From: Eubacterium sp. CAG:252
GTDB lineage: Bacteria > Bacillota > Clostridia > Lachnospirales > Lachnospiraceae
DNA: 34,171 nt
Assembly: GCA_000436535.1 (NCBI GenBank)
Contig: FR886327.1
Location: forward strand, 1-34,171
Reading direction: 5' to 3'
This document shows positions 1-8,459 of this stretch, piece by piece. The notes under the pieces are model-generated. The model was not told the origin of the DNA. It made no database searches and saw only the letters and a program-made list of their open reading frames with translations. The position numbers and the translations under genes were made by a program. Position 1 is the first letter of the stretch. Each line of letters begins with the position of its first letter.

Positions 1-73
1 TTTCTGCTTGCAGAAAAAGACTTTTTTACTTGGGACACTCACATCATAAAATTGAATAAATCAGACATAAAGG

Positions 74-114
74 TGCAGTCCATGTTTTGCACATACAGCA
101 TGGACTGCATTTTT
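74..114 (+). terminator. Rho-independent terminator of upstream gene
   Basis: An 11-bp perfect stem, TGCAGTCCATG at 74-84 and CATGGACTGCA at 99-109, closes a 14-nt loop and is followed at once by TTTTT at 110-114. This is the standard form of an intrinsic terminator, so it probably ends a unit that lies to the left of the window. A second, short hairpin (TTTCTGC-TT-GCAGAAA) sits at 1-16. No convincing promoter was found between 115 and the first gene. Confidence 0.8.
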
Positions 115-186
115 AGGATTAATGAGAATTAAATAAAATGAACAATAATAAATAATGCCGCAGCAGGCATGGAATGGAGGCATAAT

Positions 187-1137
187 ATGGCACAGGAAGA
201 AGAGTATCAGATTCCTATATTTTTAATAAATGGACAGCTCGACAGTGGCAAGACACGTTTTATTCAGGATACGATAGCTATGGGACAGTTTGCAGAGGCT
301 AAAAACAAGCTTCTTATCGTATGTGAAGAGGGCGAAGAGGAGTACAGCGAAAAGCTTTTAAAGGACAACGGAGTAGATATGGTTGTTCTTGAAAAAGAAG
401 AACTTACAGAACAGAAGCTCAACGAACTTGACAAGGAATATGACCCTTGGATAGTTATAGTTGAGTACAATGGTATGTGGGACCCAGCCCTTATTATGGC
501 AACTGCAAAGCCAAGAGGATGGGAGATATACCAGTCTATTACACTTATAGATGCAACAGCATTTAACCTTCAGTGGAATAATATGAAGTCGATTATTGCT
601 GAAACAGTTAAGTATGCAGATATGGTTATATTTAACAGATGTAAGTCGGGTATGGACCTTGGAAGCTATAGAAGAAGCATGAGAGCGCTTAATGGCACAC
701 TTCAGATAGTATTTGAGGATGAAAAGGGAGAAATGATGTCGATAGCAGAACAGCTTCCTTATGATGTCAATGCAGATGTTATCGAGATAGATGATGCTGA
801 CTATGGCATATGGTATATGGATGTATCTGAAAGACCGGATGTATATGTTGGAAAGAAAGTAAGATTTAAGGGACAGGTACTTAAGAATAAGTACTTTAAG
901 GATAAGAACTTCGTTCCGGGACGTAAGGTTATGACATGCTGTGCAGAGGATACACAGTTTATCGGATATATAAGTTTTTATAATAATATCTCATCTTTAG
1001 AAAACAGACAGTGGATAACAGTTACAGCAACAGTTAAGGTTGAGTTCCAGATGGCATACAAGAAGAAAGGTCCTGTTCTTTATGTGGAAAAGGTAGAACC
1101 GGCTGAACCACCAGTAGAAGAGATGGTATATTTCTAA
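187..1137 (+). CDS. CobW/G3E-type GTPase fused to YcgQ-like (TIGR03943/DUF1980) C-terminal domain
   Basis: The protein has 316 residues. The N-terminal half is a G3E (CobW/UreG/HypB) P-loop domain with GQLDSGKT near residue 14 and a possible base-recognition segment FNRCKSG in place of NKxD. The C-terminal third (about 225-300) resembles the YcgQ/TIGR03943 permease-partner domain: VGKKVRFKGQV, then MTCCAEDTQFIGY, then a W(I/V)TV strand. G3E GTPases commonly serve metal insertion or allocation, and YcgQ-like proteins pair with YcgR-type permeases; no such permease is next door. The start at 187 is chosen because GGAGG at 176-180 is 6 nt upstream; an ATG at 169 has no such site. The nudC gene begins 1 nt after the stop, so the two are co-transcribed. 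A metal-homeostasis role is inference. Confidence 0.75.
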   Translation: MAQEEEYQIPIFLINGQLDSGKTRFIQDTIAMGQFAEAKNKLLIVCEEGEEEYSEKLLKDNGVDMVVLEKEELTEQKLNELDKEYDPWIVIVEYNGMWDPALIMATAKPRGWEIYQSITLIDATAFNLQWNNMKSIIAETVKYADMVIFNRCKSGMDLGSYRRSMRALNGTLQIVFEDEKGEMMSIAEQLPYDVNADVIEIDDADYGIWYMDVSERPDVYVGKKVRFKGQVLKNKYFKDKNFVPGRKVMTCCAEDTQFIGYISFYNNISSLENRQWITVTATVKVEFQMAYKKKGPVLYVEKVEPAEPPVEEMVYF

Positions 1138-1138
1138 G

Positions 1139-2065
1139 ATGATACAAGATATATATCCTAGCAGATTAAATAATCAATATACAGCATACAGCCCTGTGGA
1201 TGAAGACATAGTCTTTTTCTTTCAGGGCTCTTCACTGCTTGCAAAGTATGAAGATGAAGAAACACTTGTGTATCCACAGTATAAAGAGTTTGTAAAGGGG
1301 ATAACTTTACAGGAAAATAAGGATAGTGTGGATAATTATACATTTATATATCTTCTCTCAGTTGATGATACAAGATATTTTCTTGCTGAGAAGAAGGGTG
1401 AACTGTTAAAGGGTCAGTACATTGGTGAAATGGCAGATGCCAGCATACACAAAGAATATGCTGCAGTTGTGGAAGGGTTTGACTTTGTGGGAGTTAATTC
1501 TTTCAGAAAAGCAAAGCCGAAGGCAACCGCATTTGCAGCGATAACAGCATATCATATATATGGCTGGTACAGGGATAACCACTTCTGTGGAAGATGCGGA
1601 GGTCCTACAGTTCATGACAGTAAGGAACGTATGGTAAGATGTACCTCCTGCGGCAATATGATATTTCCTAAGATATGCCCGGCGGTAATAGTAGCAGTCA
1701 CAGATAACGACAGAATACTTCTTACAAAGTATGCCGGAAGAATGTACAGGAATTATGCCCTGATAGCCGGATTTAATGAGGCAGGCGAAACACTTGAACA
1801 GACTGTTGAAAGAGAAGTTATGGAAGAGGTCGGGCTTAAGGTCAAGAATATAAGATACTATAAGAGCCAGCCATGGGGACTTTCGGGGTCGCTGCTTTCA
1901 GGCTTTTTCTGTGAGCTTGATGGTGATGATAAGATAACTCTTCAGGAGGATGAGCTTTCTCTTGGCACATGGGTAAAGGCAGATGAGCTTGACTTAGAAG
2001 ATGATGGCATAAGCCTTACAAGAGAAATGATTATAAAGTTCAGGGACGAATATAAGAATATTTAA
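1139..2065 (+). CDS. nudC: NAD(+)/NADH pyrophosphatase NudC (Nudix hydrolase)
   Basis: This 308-residue protein has the NudC layout: a variable N-terminal domain, a zinc ribbon (CGRCGG near residue 151 and CTSCG near 169), a segment FPKICPAVIVAV that matches the hinge before the Nudix fold, and a complete Nudix box (G-x5-E-x7-REVMEEVG) near residues 217-240. SQPWGLSGS follows and matches the SQPW signature of NADH diphosphatases, although the usual PFP after W is replaced by GLS. NudC cleaves NADH to NMNH and AMP, and it removes NAD caps from RNA in bacteria where this was tested. The gene starts 1 nt after the CobW-like gene and is 33 nt before spmA, consistent with one operon. The cytosolic location is inferred from the lack of any signal or membrane segment. 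Confidence 0.92.
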   Translation: MIQDIYPSRLNNQYTAYSPVDEDIVFFFQGSSLLAKYEDEETLVYPQYKEFVKGITLQENKDSVDNYTFIYLLSVDDTRYFLAEKKGELLKGQYIGEMADASIHKEYAAVVEGFDFVGVNSFRKAKPKATAFAAITAYHIYGWYRDNHFCGRCGGPTVHDSKERMVRCTSCGNMIFPKICPAVIVAVTDNDRILLTKYAGRMYRNYALIAGFNEAGETLEQTVEREVMEEVGLKVKNIRYYKSQPWGLSGSLLSGFFCELDGDDKITLQEDELSLGTWVKADELDLEDDGISLTREMIIKFRDEYKNI

Positions 2066-2098
2066 CGATAATAAAGCATAGAATATCCAAAAGCAGTT

Positions 2099-2689
2099 AT
2101 GGATGGTTCTATGCTTAATTATTTGTGGGGATGTATGATACTTATAGGTGTTGTGTATGCGGCACTTACCGGCAATATTGACAGTGTGACAAGTGGTGCG
2201 CTTGACGGTGCAAAGGATGCGGTTTCACTGTGTATAACAATGCTTGGCGTTATGGCCTTCTGGTGCGGTCTTATGGAGATAGCGGAGAAGTCAGGGCTTA
2301 TAGATAAGTGCAAATGTGGTGTTGCACCTTTAATAAGCTGGCTCTTTCCCAATGTGCCACGACAGTCAAGAGCATTTTCCTATATAACAACTAATATGAT
2401 ATCTAACTTTCTTGGTCTTGGATGGGCGGCAACTCCGGCGGGAATACGTGCTATGCAGGAACTGTCAGAGCTTAATGGACACAACAGCGTTGCAAGCTGT
2501 GATATGTGTACATTTCTGGTAATCAATATATCTTCTATACAGCTTATTCCAGTTAATATAATTGCATACAGAAGCCAGTACGGAAGTGCCAATCCCACGT
2601 CAATACTGTTTCCGTCAATAATCGCAACGACATGCAGTACGTTTGTCGCTGTAATATTCTGCAGATTTATGATGAAAAGGGAAGTATAG
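2099..2689 (+). CDS. spmA: Spore maturation protein A
   Basis: A hydrophobic 196-residue protein of the nucleoside-recognition (Gate) family. It carries SpmA hallmarks: the N-terminal LNYLWGCMILIGVVYA, a GALDGAKDAVSLC segment, the polar SNFLGLGWAATPAGI stretch and a terminal membrane helix. In Bacillus, SpmA and SpmB are needed for full dehydration of the spore core. The neighbouring spmB confirms the pair. The start is uncertain: ATG at 2099 lacks a clear ribosome binding site, and ATG at 2111 would remove four residues. The gap to nudC is only 33 nt, so it is probably read from the same promoter. Confidence 0.88.
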   Translation: MDGSMLNYLWGCMILIGVVYAALTGNIDSVTSGALDGAKDAVSLCITMLGVMAFWCGLMEIAEKSGLIDKCKCGVAPLISWLFPNVPRQSRAFSYITTNMISNFLGLGWAATPAGIRAMQELSELNGHNSVASCDMCTFLVINISSIQLIPVNIIAYRSQYGSANPTSILFPSIIATTCSTFVAVIFCRFMMKREV

Positions 2690-2708
2690 CTGACAGGGGG
2701 GAATGGGG

Positions 2709-3227
2709 ATGATAACAAGAATATCTGCATATATTATGCCGTTAGTCATACTTATAATCGTGGGTTATGGATTATATAAGAAAAGTGATAATTATGATAA
2801 CTTTATCAAAGGTGCTGCAGACGGTATGAAAACAGTAGTCGATATAGCCCCCACGCTTGTTGGACTTATGGTTGCGGTCGGAGTGTTAAGGTCTTCCGGC
2901 TTTCTTGACTTTATAGGTCACGCGATAGGCAGTGTTACCGAAAAGGCAGGGATTCCGGCAGATATTATACCACTTGTCATAGTGAGGCTGTTCAGCTCAT
3001 CGGCGGCGACAGGTCTGAGTCTTGATATATTCCGGCAGTTTGGTACGGACTCATACGCAGGACTTGTGACATCTATACTTATGGGGTGTACGGAAACCGT
3101 ATTTTATACTATGTCAGTATACTTTATGGCTGCAAAAATTAAAAAAACGCGCTGGACTCTTGCAGGAGCACTTGCCGCAACAGCAGCAGGAGTCCTTGCA
3201 AGTATAGTCTTAGCGCGGTTTATGTAA
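2709..3227 (+). CDS. spmB: Spore maturation protein B
   Basis: A 172-residue polytopic membrane protein of the Gate family, partner of SpmA. Typical segments are the opening ISAYIMPLVILIIVGYGLY, the loop FIKGAADGMKTVVDIAPTLVGL, and the conserved polar stretch RLFSSSAATG followed by GCTETVFYT. The start at 2709 is preferred because AGGGGGG at about 2695-2701 lies 7 nt upstream; an in-frame ATG at 2703 is too close to that site. It follows spmA with a gap of about 20 nt. It ends the plus-strand operon and converges on the lysozyme gene with only 26 nt between stop codons. No GC-rich terminator is visible in that gap. Confidence 0.9.
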   Translation: MITRISAYIMPLVILIIVGYGLYKKSDNYDNFIKGAADGMKTVVDIAPTLVGLMVAVGVLRSSGFLDFIGHAIGSVTEKAGIPADIIPLVIVRLFSSSAATGLSLDIFRQFGTDSYAGLVTSILMGCTETVFYTMSVYFMAAKIKKTRWTLAGALAATAAGVLASIVLARFM

Positions 3228-3253
3228 TAAATATTAAGTGTTAAGTGCTGTTT

Positions 3254-4348
3254 TTAATTAGCATTTTTATAGTTCTTAAAGCATATGTTGATATCAACAT
3301 TTCCTGATACACCGGGCACAGTGCCGGTGCTTGTGTACTGCCACATAGTATACTTATATGGGTAGTAAGGAGCAGCAGTCTGATATCCGGCAAACCACTT
3401 GTCATAGGCTTCAAGGCGGCTGAGTTCTACATTATCCATAAAGTACAAAAGATTGCAGTATATAAGAGGTGTGTAGCCTGCTGACTTTATAGTATCACAG
3501 AAGGCTATAACTATGTCAGTAAGCTCACTTGCGCTGAGCTTTTCCTGACGGAAGGAGTCATTTTCAATAGCTTCAACATCAATAGCGACAGGATATGTAA
3601 CCTTGTAAGGTCTTATGAGGTCAAGGACATAGTTAGCCTCCTCTATCGCCTCATCCTTTGTTACAGCCTGAGTGTAGAAGTATACGCCGACATCCACATT
3701 ATTCGTAAGTGCGCTTGTTATGTAAGTTTCAAATGAAGTATCCTTTACAAGAAGACCTGAGCCATATGCCCTGTAGCCGCAGCGTATCATGGCATAATCA
3801 ATGCCGGAAGCCTTTGCCTTGGCAAAGTCAACGTCTGAGTTATATCTTGAAAGGTCTATGCCTGTATAGGTTTTAGTTGCATTTTCATCTGAATAAGTCA
3901 TAAAACCATTGGCATCACGACTGAAATTCCCTGTGCTGTATTCAGTCTTTGCAAGAGATGGATTAATGTCAGCAAAAACGTAATTACCACTTCTGTTGGC
4001 ATACACTATGTTGTCAGGATATAACTGCTTAAGGACAGCAAGTGTAGAGGAACCGTTTTCAAACTGGCTCCTGATTGTATTAAGCATATCCTCTCTTTCG
4101 GCAGCCTTCGCAGCGTCTATATCGACAGCTTCAATTCTGGCAACTGTGCTCTGGGTACGCTTATGGTCAGTAACCAGCAGGAAAACGTTTACAGCGACAG
4201 ATAAAATAGTTGTTACAAGAAGAATAGCTGTGATTAAAGAAATGTTCTTTTTATTCTTCTTATTTTTGCTTTTGGTATTTTTTTTCTTCAGAATATTGTC
4301 ATCGTCAAGTGAACTGTTAAGAATATCTTTATCAATATCGTTATTCAT
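3254..4348 (-). CDS. Membrane-anchored GH25 lysozyme
   Basis: The 364-residue product starts with a Lys/Asn-rich cytosolic tail, then one membrane helix (about residues 38-60), a linker of about 100 residues, and a glycoside hydrolase family 25 domain from about 165 to the end. Catalytic-site landmarks are GIDLSRYNSDVDF, MIRCGYRAYGSG, the Asp-x-Glu pair in VAIDVEAIEN, and the terminal WQYTSTGTVPGVSGNVDIN. GH25 enzymes cleave the beta-1,4 bond between MurNAc and GlcNAc. The helix has no clear signal-peptidase site, so a type II anchored wall hydrolase is likely. GGAGGG sits 6-7 nt upstream of the start, and a good promoter lies at 4385-4413. It could serve wall remodelling or help pilus passage; the latter is only suggested by position. 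Confidence 0.92.
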   Translation of the reverse strand: MNNDIDKDILNSSLDDDNILKKKNTKSKNKKNKKNISLITAILLVTTILSVAVNVFLLVTDHKRTQSTVARIEAVDIDAAKAAEREDMLNTIRSQFENGSSTLAVLKQLYPDNIVYANRSGNYVFADINPSLAKTEYSTGNFSRDANGFMTYSDENATKTYTGIDLSRYNSDVDFAKAKASGIDYAMIRCGYRAYGSGLLVKDTSFETYITSALTNNVDVGVYFYTQAVTKDEAIEEANYVLDLIRPYKVTYPVAIDVEAIENDSFRQEKLSASELTDIVIAFCDTIKSAGYTPLIYCNLLYFMDNVELSRLEAYDKWFAGYQTAAPYYPYKYTMWQYTSTGTVPGVSGNVDINICFKNYKNAN

Positions 4349-4384
4349 ATATTTCCCTCCGTAGTGATAATAAATGATGTATTA

Positions 4385-4413
4385 AGTGTATACGAGGAAT
4401 ATACGAAAGTCAA
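4385..4413 (-). promoter_or_regulatory. Promoter for the GH25 lysozyme
   Basis: On the minus strand TTGACT (plus 4408-4413) and TACACT (plus 4385-4390) are separated by exactly 17 bp. Transcription would start near 4378, about 30 nt before the lysozyme start codon at 4348. This fits a vegetative sigma factor. Confidence 0.65.
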
Positions 4414-4466
4414 ATAAACAAATATACTAAAAAACAAAAAAATTAAAAAATAATTTCAAAAAATTA

Positions 4467-4495
4467 TTGACAATATAGTTAGTATATAGTATATA
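4467..4495 (+). promoter_or_regulatory. Consensus-like promoter reading antisense through the DUF2508 gene toward tadV
   Basis: TTGACA at 4467-4472 and TATATA at 4490-4495 with a 17-bp spacer. The start site would be near 4502. The only plus-strand gene downstream is the prepilin peptidase gene at 4877, so the transcript would have a leader of about 375 nt that is fully complementary to the DUF2508 gene. It is the best promoter-like sequence in front of the Tad locus. The surrounding DNA is very AT-rich, so a chance match is possible. Confidence 0.5.
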
Positions 4496-4522
4496 TAAGG
4501 TACACCATATTTATAATATACA

Positions 4523-4759
4523 TCAGATATCTGGAATATAAGAATATATTTCCGATTCTTTAGCCTTCTGGAGAAGGTATTTATAGCGTTTCTGTTCAGA
4601 GTTAAGCTGGTAGATATAGCAGTCTATCAGATCCGGGTCAGTAGCGTTATCGAAGTTGGCATATGCAGCACTAAGTGCAGCCTTCGTCATATTTATTTCC
4701 TCAACAAGATATTTTTCATCATATGTAACAGGTTCTTTTTTCTTGCAGAACAGTTTCAT
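4523..4759 (-). CDS. DUF2508 family small protein
   Basis: This 78-residue, highly charged protein opens with MKLFCKKKEP and then forms two probable helices, about residues 15-38 and 45-70, joined at FDNATDPDLIDCY. The pattern of a helical hairpin ending in Y(K/L)YLLQKAKE matches DUF2508 (YaaL-like) proteins of Firmicutes, whose function is not established. No membrane segment is present. GAGG lies 7 nt upstream of the start. An AT-only dyad followed by T-runs lies downstream (plus 4442-4461) and may be a weak terminator. A strong plus-strand promoter just beyond its 3' end points into it. Confidence 0.7.
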   Translation of the reverse strand: MKLFCKKKEPVTYDEKYLVEEINMTKAALSAAYANFDNATDPDLIDCYIYQLNSEQKRYKYLLQKAKESEIYSYIPDI

Positions 4760-4876
4760 GTCTGTTACCTCATTTCCTTGTTTTTTTATAAGTATAGTCA
4801 GGAACTGGCAGTTATATACATTAAAGGAATTATTTTTATGTGAGTTTAAAGAGCTGGAGGTAACGGGAGAATACAG

Positions 4877-5407
4877 ATGGATATGGTGATTAATCGTATG
4901 GTTATTGCAAGGTATTTTATGTTGTTTGTGATTACACTTATAGCGGTTATGGATGATTATAAACGGTATAAAATATCAAACAAAATCATAATAGGGGGAC
5001 TTGTAATATCGGGCGCAATGAGTGTTGCACAGATGTGTATTGCAAGCTTAAAGGCAGGCGCATACATTGGTGGCTTATATGGTGGGTGTAAGAATACCTT
5101 TATGGTGTATGTATCGGGTATGGTGACGGCGTTTGCCGTAAGTTATGTGGTGTACAGATTAAAAGGAATAGGGGCAGGTGATGTGAAGCTGCTGTTGGTG
5201 GCAGGAATGTTTATAGGAGCCAGAGATGTTTTATATCTTATAGGAATATCGCTTATGGCAGGAGTTGTTATCGGTGTGGCAGAAGGTGTGAGGAAAAAGG
5301 AAGTCAGGCAGGTAATTGGAATAAATATGCACAGGTTTCATTTTTCTTACGCGATTATGTCGGGTGTATGTATTATGGTGTGTTTAAAGATGCTTGGAAG
5401 GTTATAG
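4877..5407 (+). CDS. tadV: Prepilin peptidase, TadV/CpaA type (A24 family)
   Basis: A 176-residue polytopic membrane aspartyl peptidase. The two expected catalytic aspartates are visible: the first in VMDDYKRYKISN, the second in the GxGD-type motif GIGAGDVKLL near residue 100. It is short like TadV/CpaA enzymes and lacks the N-methylation domain of larger type IV prepilin peptidases. Its role is to cut the leader of Flp pilin and of TadE-like pseudopilins at the inner face of the membrane. GGGAGA at 4865-4870 is 6 nt before the start. It is the first gene of the Tad locus, and the start of the next gene is close to or overlaps its end. Confidence 0.92.
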   Translation: MDMVINRMVIARYFMLFVITLIAVMDDYKRYKISNKIIIGGLVISGAMSVAQMCIASLKAGAYIGGLYGGCKNTFMVYVSGMVTAFAVSYVVYRLKGIGAGDVKLLLVAGMFIGARDVLYLIGISLMAGVVIGVAEGVRKKEVRQVIGINMHRFHFSYAIMSGVCIMVCLKMLGRL

Positions 5408-5438
5408 TGTTAGTGAAAGAAAAGAGGTGCTGCCAAAG

Positions 5439-6440
5439 GTGGGAAAAGGAAATGTGTGCGTCATATACGACTCAGATGAACGTTACGCAAAACGCCTTAT
5501 GGGGATTATCAATGACAGTAAGGATATTCCCTATAAGGCAAGGATATTCACAAGAAAAGAGGAATTCAATAAGTATATAGTTGATAATGACACGGACGTG
5601 CTTATGGTAAACGAGGAATGTTATACTTACGAAGTCCAGAAAAAAAGCAACAGTAATGTTATTGTCTTATGTGAAGAAGAGTCAGAAGCTAAAAAGATAA
5701 ATGATAAAAAGCTGGATGGGCATACGGGAGTATGCAAGTACCAGCCAGCGTATCAGATACTTGGAGCCATATCGAAAAAAGGCGTAAGTGTAAAGGATAC
5801 AAAGACATATGATGGCTTTAAGTGCATAGGTGTGTATAGCTTTAATTCATCATTAAGGGTAATGCTTGCACTTGTTATGTCGGCAGCATTTTCAAAGAAA
5901 GGAAAAACGCTTTTTATCAATCTGGATGAATTTTCAGGTATTGAACAGATAATGTCCTGTGATGGAACAAGAAATCTTTCGGATGCCCTGTATATGTTTA
6001 AGCAGGCAGGAATGAGGTATACAGATAATATCAGCCAGTGTATATGCGGTACGGATATGTTTGATTACATTCCGGCTGTGGTGTGTGCAGATGATATATC
6101 TTATGCGGGAGATAAGGTATTAGGGCAGTTCATAGATGCTGTCGCACATAAGGTACAGTATGAATATATTATTATTAATATATCAGAGGGTATACAAAGA
6201 CCGTGGAAGTTTATGGAAAAGTGTGAGGTTACTTATGTAGCGGACAGCGGTGATTACATAGAGAGGTGCAGATTTAATAATCTTAAAAGATATCTTATTG
6301 AGAATGACCTTGAATATGTAGCTGACAGTATTATGAGGATTAATCTAAAGACCAGAGAAGATATTGATGAGAACTTTCTTCAAAGAATTATGTATACTGA
6401 TGCATATGGATATGTGAGCGAACTGATAAATTATCTGTAG
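5439..6440 (+). CDS. tadZ: TadZ/CpaE-like pilus assembly protein
   Basis: A protein of about 333 residues with a receiver-like N-terminal part (VCVIYDSDERYAKRLMGIIND) and a C-terminal MinD/CpaE-like ATPase fold. The usual KGGxGKT P-loop is replaced by YSFNSSLRVML after CIGVYS, so it is a deviant or dead ATPase. The following INLDEFSGIEQ and YIIINISEGIQ strands keep the MinD-like pattern. In Tad systems this protein marks the pole or site of assembly and recruits TadA. The start is uncertain: GTG at 5439 has AAAGAGG about 11 nt upstream, while a TTG at 5394 would overlap tadV and add 15 residues. It lies between tadV and tadA in one operon. Confidence 0.8.
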   Translation: MGKGNVCVIYDSDERYAKRLMGIINDSKDIPYKARIFTRKEEFNKYIVDNDTDVLMVNEECYTYEVQKKSNSNVIVLCEEESEAKKINDKKLDGHTGVCKYQPAYQILGAISKKGVSVKDTKTYDGFKCIGVYSFNSSLRVMLALVMSAAFSKKGKTLFINLDEFSGIEQIMSCDGTRNLSDALYMFKQAGMRYTDNISQCICGTDMFDYIPAVVCADDISYAGDKVLGQFIDAVAHKVQYEYIIINISEGIQRPWKFMEKCEVTYVADSGDYIERCRFNNLKRYLIENDLEYVADSIMRINLKTREDIDENFLQRIMYTDAYGYVSELINYL

Positions 6441-6501
6441 CGTGTATACTGGGTTTATGTTATGGAGAATGTTGCTAATTAATAGTATAAGTGGATTATT
6501 T

Positions 6502-7734
6502 ATGAATGAATTATTTATAAGTTTAAAGAAAGAGATATATGACAGGCTTGATGACAGTCTGGATATATCGGATGACAGTCTTTATGAGGTTATTGATGAG
6601 TGTATATATGAGGCTGTGGCAGCAAGCAGGCTTTCATTAAGCCAGAGGGAACTGTTAAGGAAACGACTGTATAATTCTATCAAAAAGCTGGATATATTGC
6701 AGGAGCTTATTGAGGATGATGACATAACTGAGATAATGGTGAATGGTTATAATAACATATTCATAGAGAAGAATGGACGTATAACCAGATGGAACAGGGC
6801 ATTTGAGAGTGAGGAGAAGCTTGCTGATATAGCACAGCGCATAGCAGCCCTGTCGAATAAGATTATCAACGAGTCAACACCTATCGTAGATACAAGGCTT
6901 CCCGATGGTTCAAGAATTAATATGGTACTTCCGCCGATAGCTATAGACGGACCTGTAATAACGATAAGAAAGTTTTATAAGACACCGATGGATATCGGCC
7001 GTATGATACAATTAGGTTCTATAACAGAGGAAGCAGCAGAATATCTTAATATGCTTGTAAAGGCCAGATATAACATATTCATATCTGGAGGTACAGGAAG
7101 TGGTAAAACAACATTTCTTAATGCCTTATCTAATTATATTCCCAAGGATGAAAGAATACTGACAATAGAAGATTCAGCAGAGCTTCAGATAGCAGGAGTG
7201 GATAATCTTGTAAGGCTTGAAGTAAGAAGAGCCAATATGGAGGGCGATAATGAGGTTACGATAAGGGACCTTATAAAGTCCAGCTTAAGAATGAGACCAG
7301 ACAGGATTATTGTAGGAGAAACAAGAGGTGAAGAGGCTCTTGATATGTTACAGGCTATGGGTACAGGTCATGATGGAAGTCTTTCAACGGGTCATGCAAA
7401 CAGCCCTAAGGATATGTTAGTCAGATTAAGGACTATGGTGCTTATGGGGATGAGTATGCCTGCGGAGGCGATAGACCGCCAGATAGCTTCAGCAATAGAT
7501 ATAGTAGTTCATCTTAAAAGAATGCGTGACAGGACGAGAAAAGTTGTTGAGATAACAGAGGTGGGTGATTATGGCGAGGACGGATTTGAACTTATCCCAT
7601 TATTCAGTTTCGTTGAAGAAGGTGAGGACGAAAGTGGAAAGATTATCGGGAAGCTTAAGAAAACAGAAGCCAGACTTAAAAACACAGGCAAGTTCCTTTC
7701 ATATATCGGAGGCAGTGCCGCAAAGCAGGCGTGA
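6502..7734 (+). CDS. tadA: Tad/CpaF family secretion ATPase
   Basis: A 410-residue type II/IV secretion ATPase that drives pilin polymerisation from the cytosolic side. It shows the helical N-terminal domain, ITEIMVNGYNNIFIEKNGR, the PDGSRINMVLPP segment, Walker A GGTGSGKTT, the Asp box LTIEDSAELQ, the Walker B region RPDRIIVGETRGEEA, and the His box TGHANSPKD. This is the full CpaF/TadA set. ATG at 6502 opens a typical N-terminus (MNELFISLKKEIYDRL) but has only a weak ribosome site. The frame is open back to GTG 6442, and the added residues look hydrophobic and atypical. The downstream tadB frame overlaps its 3' end, implying translational coupling. Confidence 0.95.
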   Translation: MNELFISLKKEIYDRLDDSLDISDDSLYEVIDECIYEAVAASRLSLSQRELLRKRLYNSIKKLDILQELIEDDDITEIMVNGYNNIFIEKNGRITRWNRAFESEEKLADIAQRIAALSNKIINESTPIVDTRLPDGSRINMVLPPIAIDGPVITIRKFYKTPMDIGRMIQLGSITEEAAEYLNMLVKARYNIFISGGTGSGKTTFLNALSNYIPKDERILTIEDSAELQIAGVDNLVRLEVRRANMEGDNEVTIRDLIKSSLRMRPDRIIVGETRGEEALDMLQAMGTGHDGSLSTGHANSPKDMLVRLRTMVLMGMSMPAEAIDRQIASAIDIVVHLKRMRDRTRKVVEITEVGDYGEDGFELIPLFSFVEEGEDESGKIIGKLKKTEARLKNTGKFLSYIGGSAAKQA

Positions 7735-8434
7735 TTATTTATATTATATTCAGGGAATTGCAATAGTGCTTGCTGTTGCATATCTATTCTATAACAGTTT
7801 CATATCAGTCATAGTCTTGTGTCTATTTATTCCCATATATGTGATATTACGGAAAAAAGAAGATTATAAGAAAAGAATAAGCCGTAAGACGATAGAGTTC
7901 AGTGATGGTATGCAGGCAGTTTCATTTGCGTTGAATACGGGTTACTCAATAGAAAATGCATATGCAGAGGCAGTTGGTGAACTACAGTTACTATATGGCG
8001 ATAATTCATCTATAGTAAAAGACTTTCGTATGATAGTAAACAGAATAAGAAGAAATGAAAATCTTGAGGATGTAATGGATGATTATGCAGCAAGAATGAA
8101 TATAGCGGATATAAGTTATTTCGCGGAGATATTCAGGTATGCCAAAAGAAGCGGAGGAGATATTCCGGCTATCATAAAACAGACCGTAAGGATAATCCGT
8201 GAAAAGGCAGAAGTGCAGAGGGAAATAGACACTATTATAAGCGGAAGAAAGATGGAACAGAGAGTTATGGTTTTCATACCTATGGGTATTCTTATGTATC
8301 TTCGCATAACATCTGACAGCTTTATTAATGTGTTGTATGGCAATGCGGCAGGAATAGTGGTTATGACAATCTGTCTTATGGTATATGGTACGGCGGTGCT
8401 TGTATCGGGAAAAATAGTTGATATAAAAGTGTGA
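7715..8434 (+). CDS. tadB: Tad pilus inner-membrane protein TadB (T2SSF domain)
   Basis: A platform protein with two N-terminal membrane helices (YLYYIQGIAIVLAVAYLFY and the next hydrophobic run), a cytosolic T2SSF domain (FSDGMQAVSFALNTGYSIENA through RYAKRSGGDIPAIIKQT) and two C-terminal helices. It forms the membrane base with TadC on which TadA acts. The start is uncertain. GTG at 7715 gives 239 residues and a 20-nt overlap with tadA, but GGAGG is only 2 nt upstream; a GTG near 7634 with GGTGAGG 6 nt upstream would add 27 residues read across the tadA end. Family members begin close to the first helix, so the shorter form is preferred. Confidence 0.88.
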   Translation: MPQSRRDYLYYIQGIAIVLAVAYLFYNSFISVIVLCLFIPIYVILRKKEDYKKRISRKTIEFSDGMQAVSFALNTGYSIENAYAEAVGELQLLYGDNSSIVKDFRMIVNRIRRNENLEDVMDDYAARMNIADISYFAEIFRYAKRSGGDIPAIIKQTVRIIREKAEVQREIDTIISGRKMEQRVMVFIPMGILMYLRITSDSFINVLYGNAAGIVVMTICLMVYGTAVLVSGKIVDIKV

Positions 8435-8459
8435 CGTATGAAGCAGGAGAGGAAAATGT

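Noticed and set aside
4442..4461. AATAATTT/AAATTATT dyad with T-runs as a firm terminator for DUF2508
   Set aside because: A pure A/T stem is too weak to call; mentioned only as a possibility in the gene entry.
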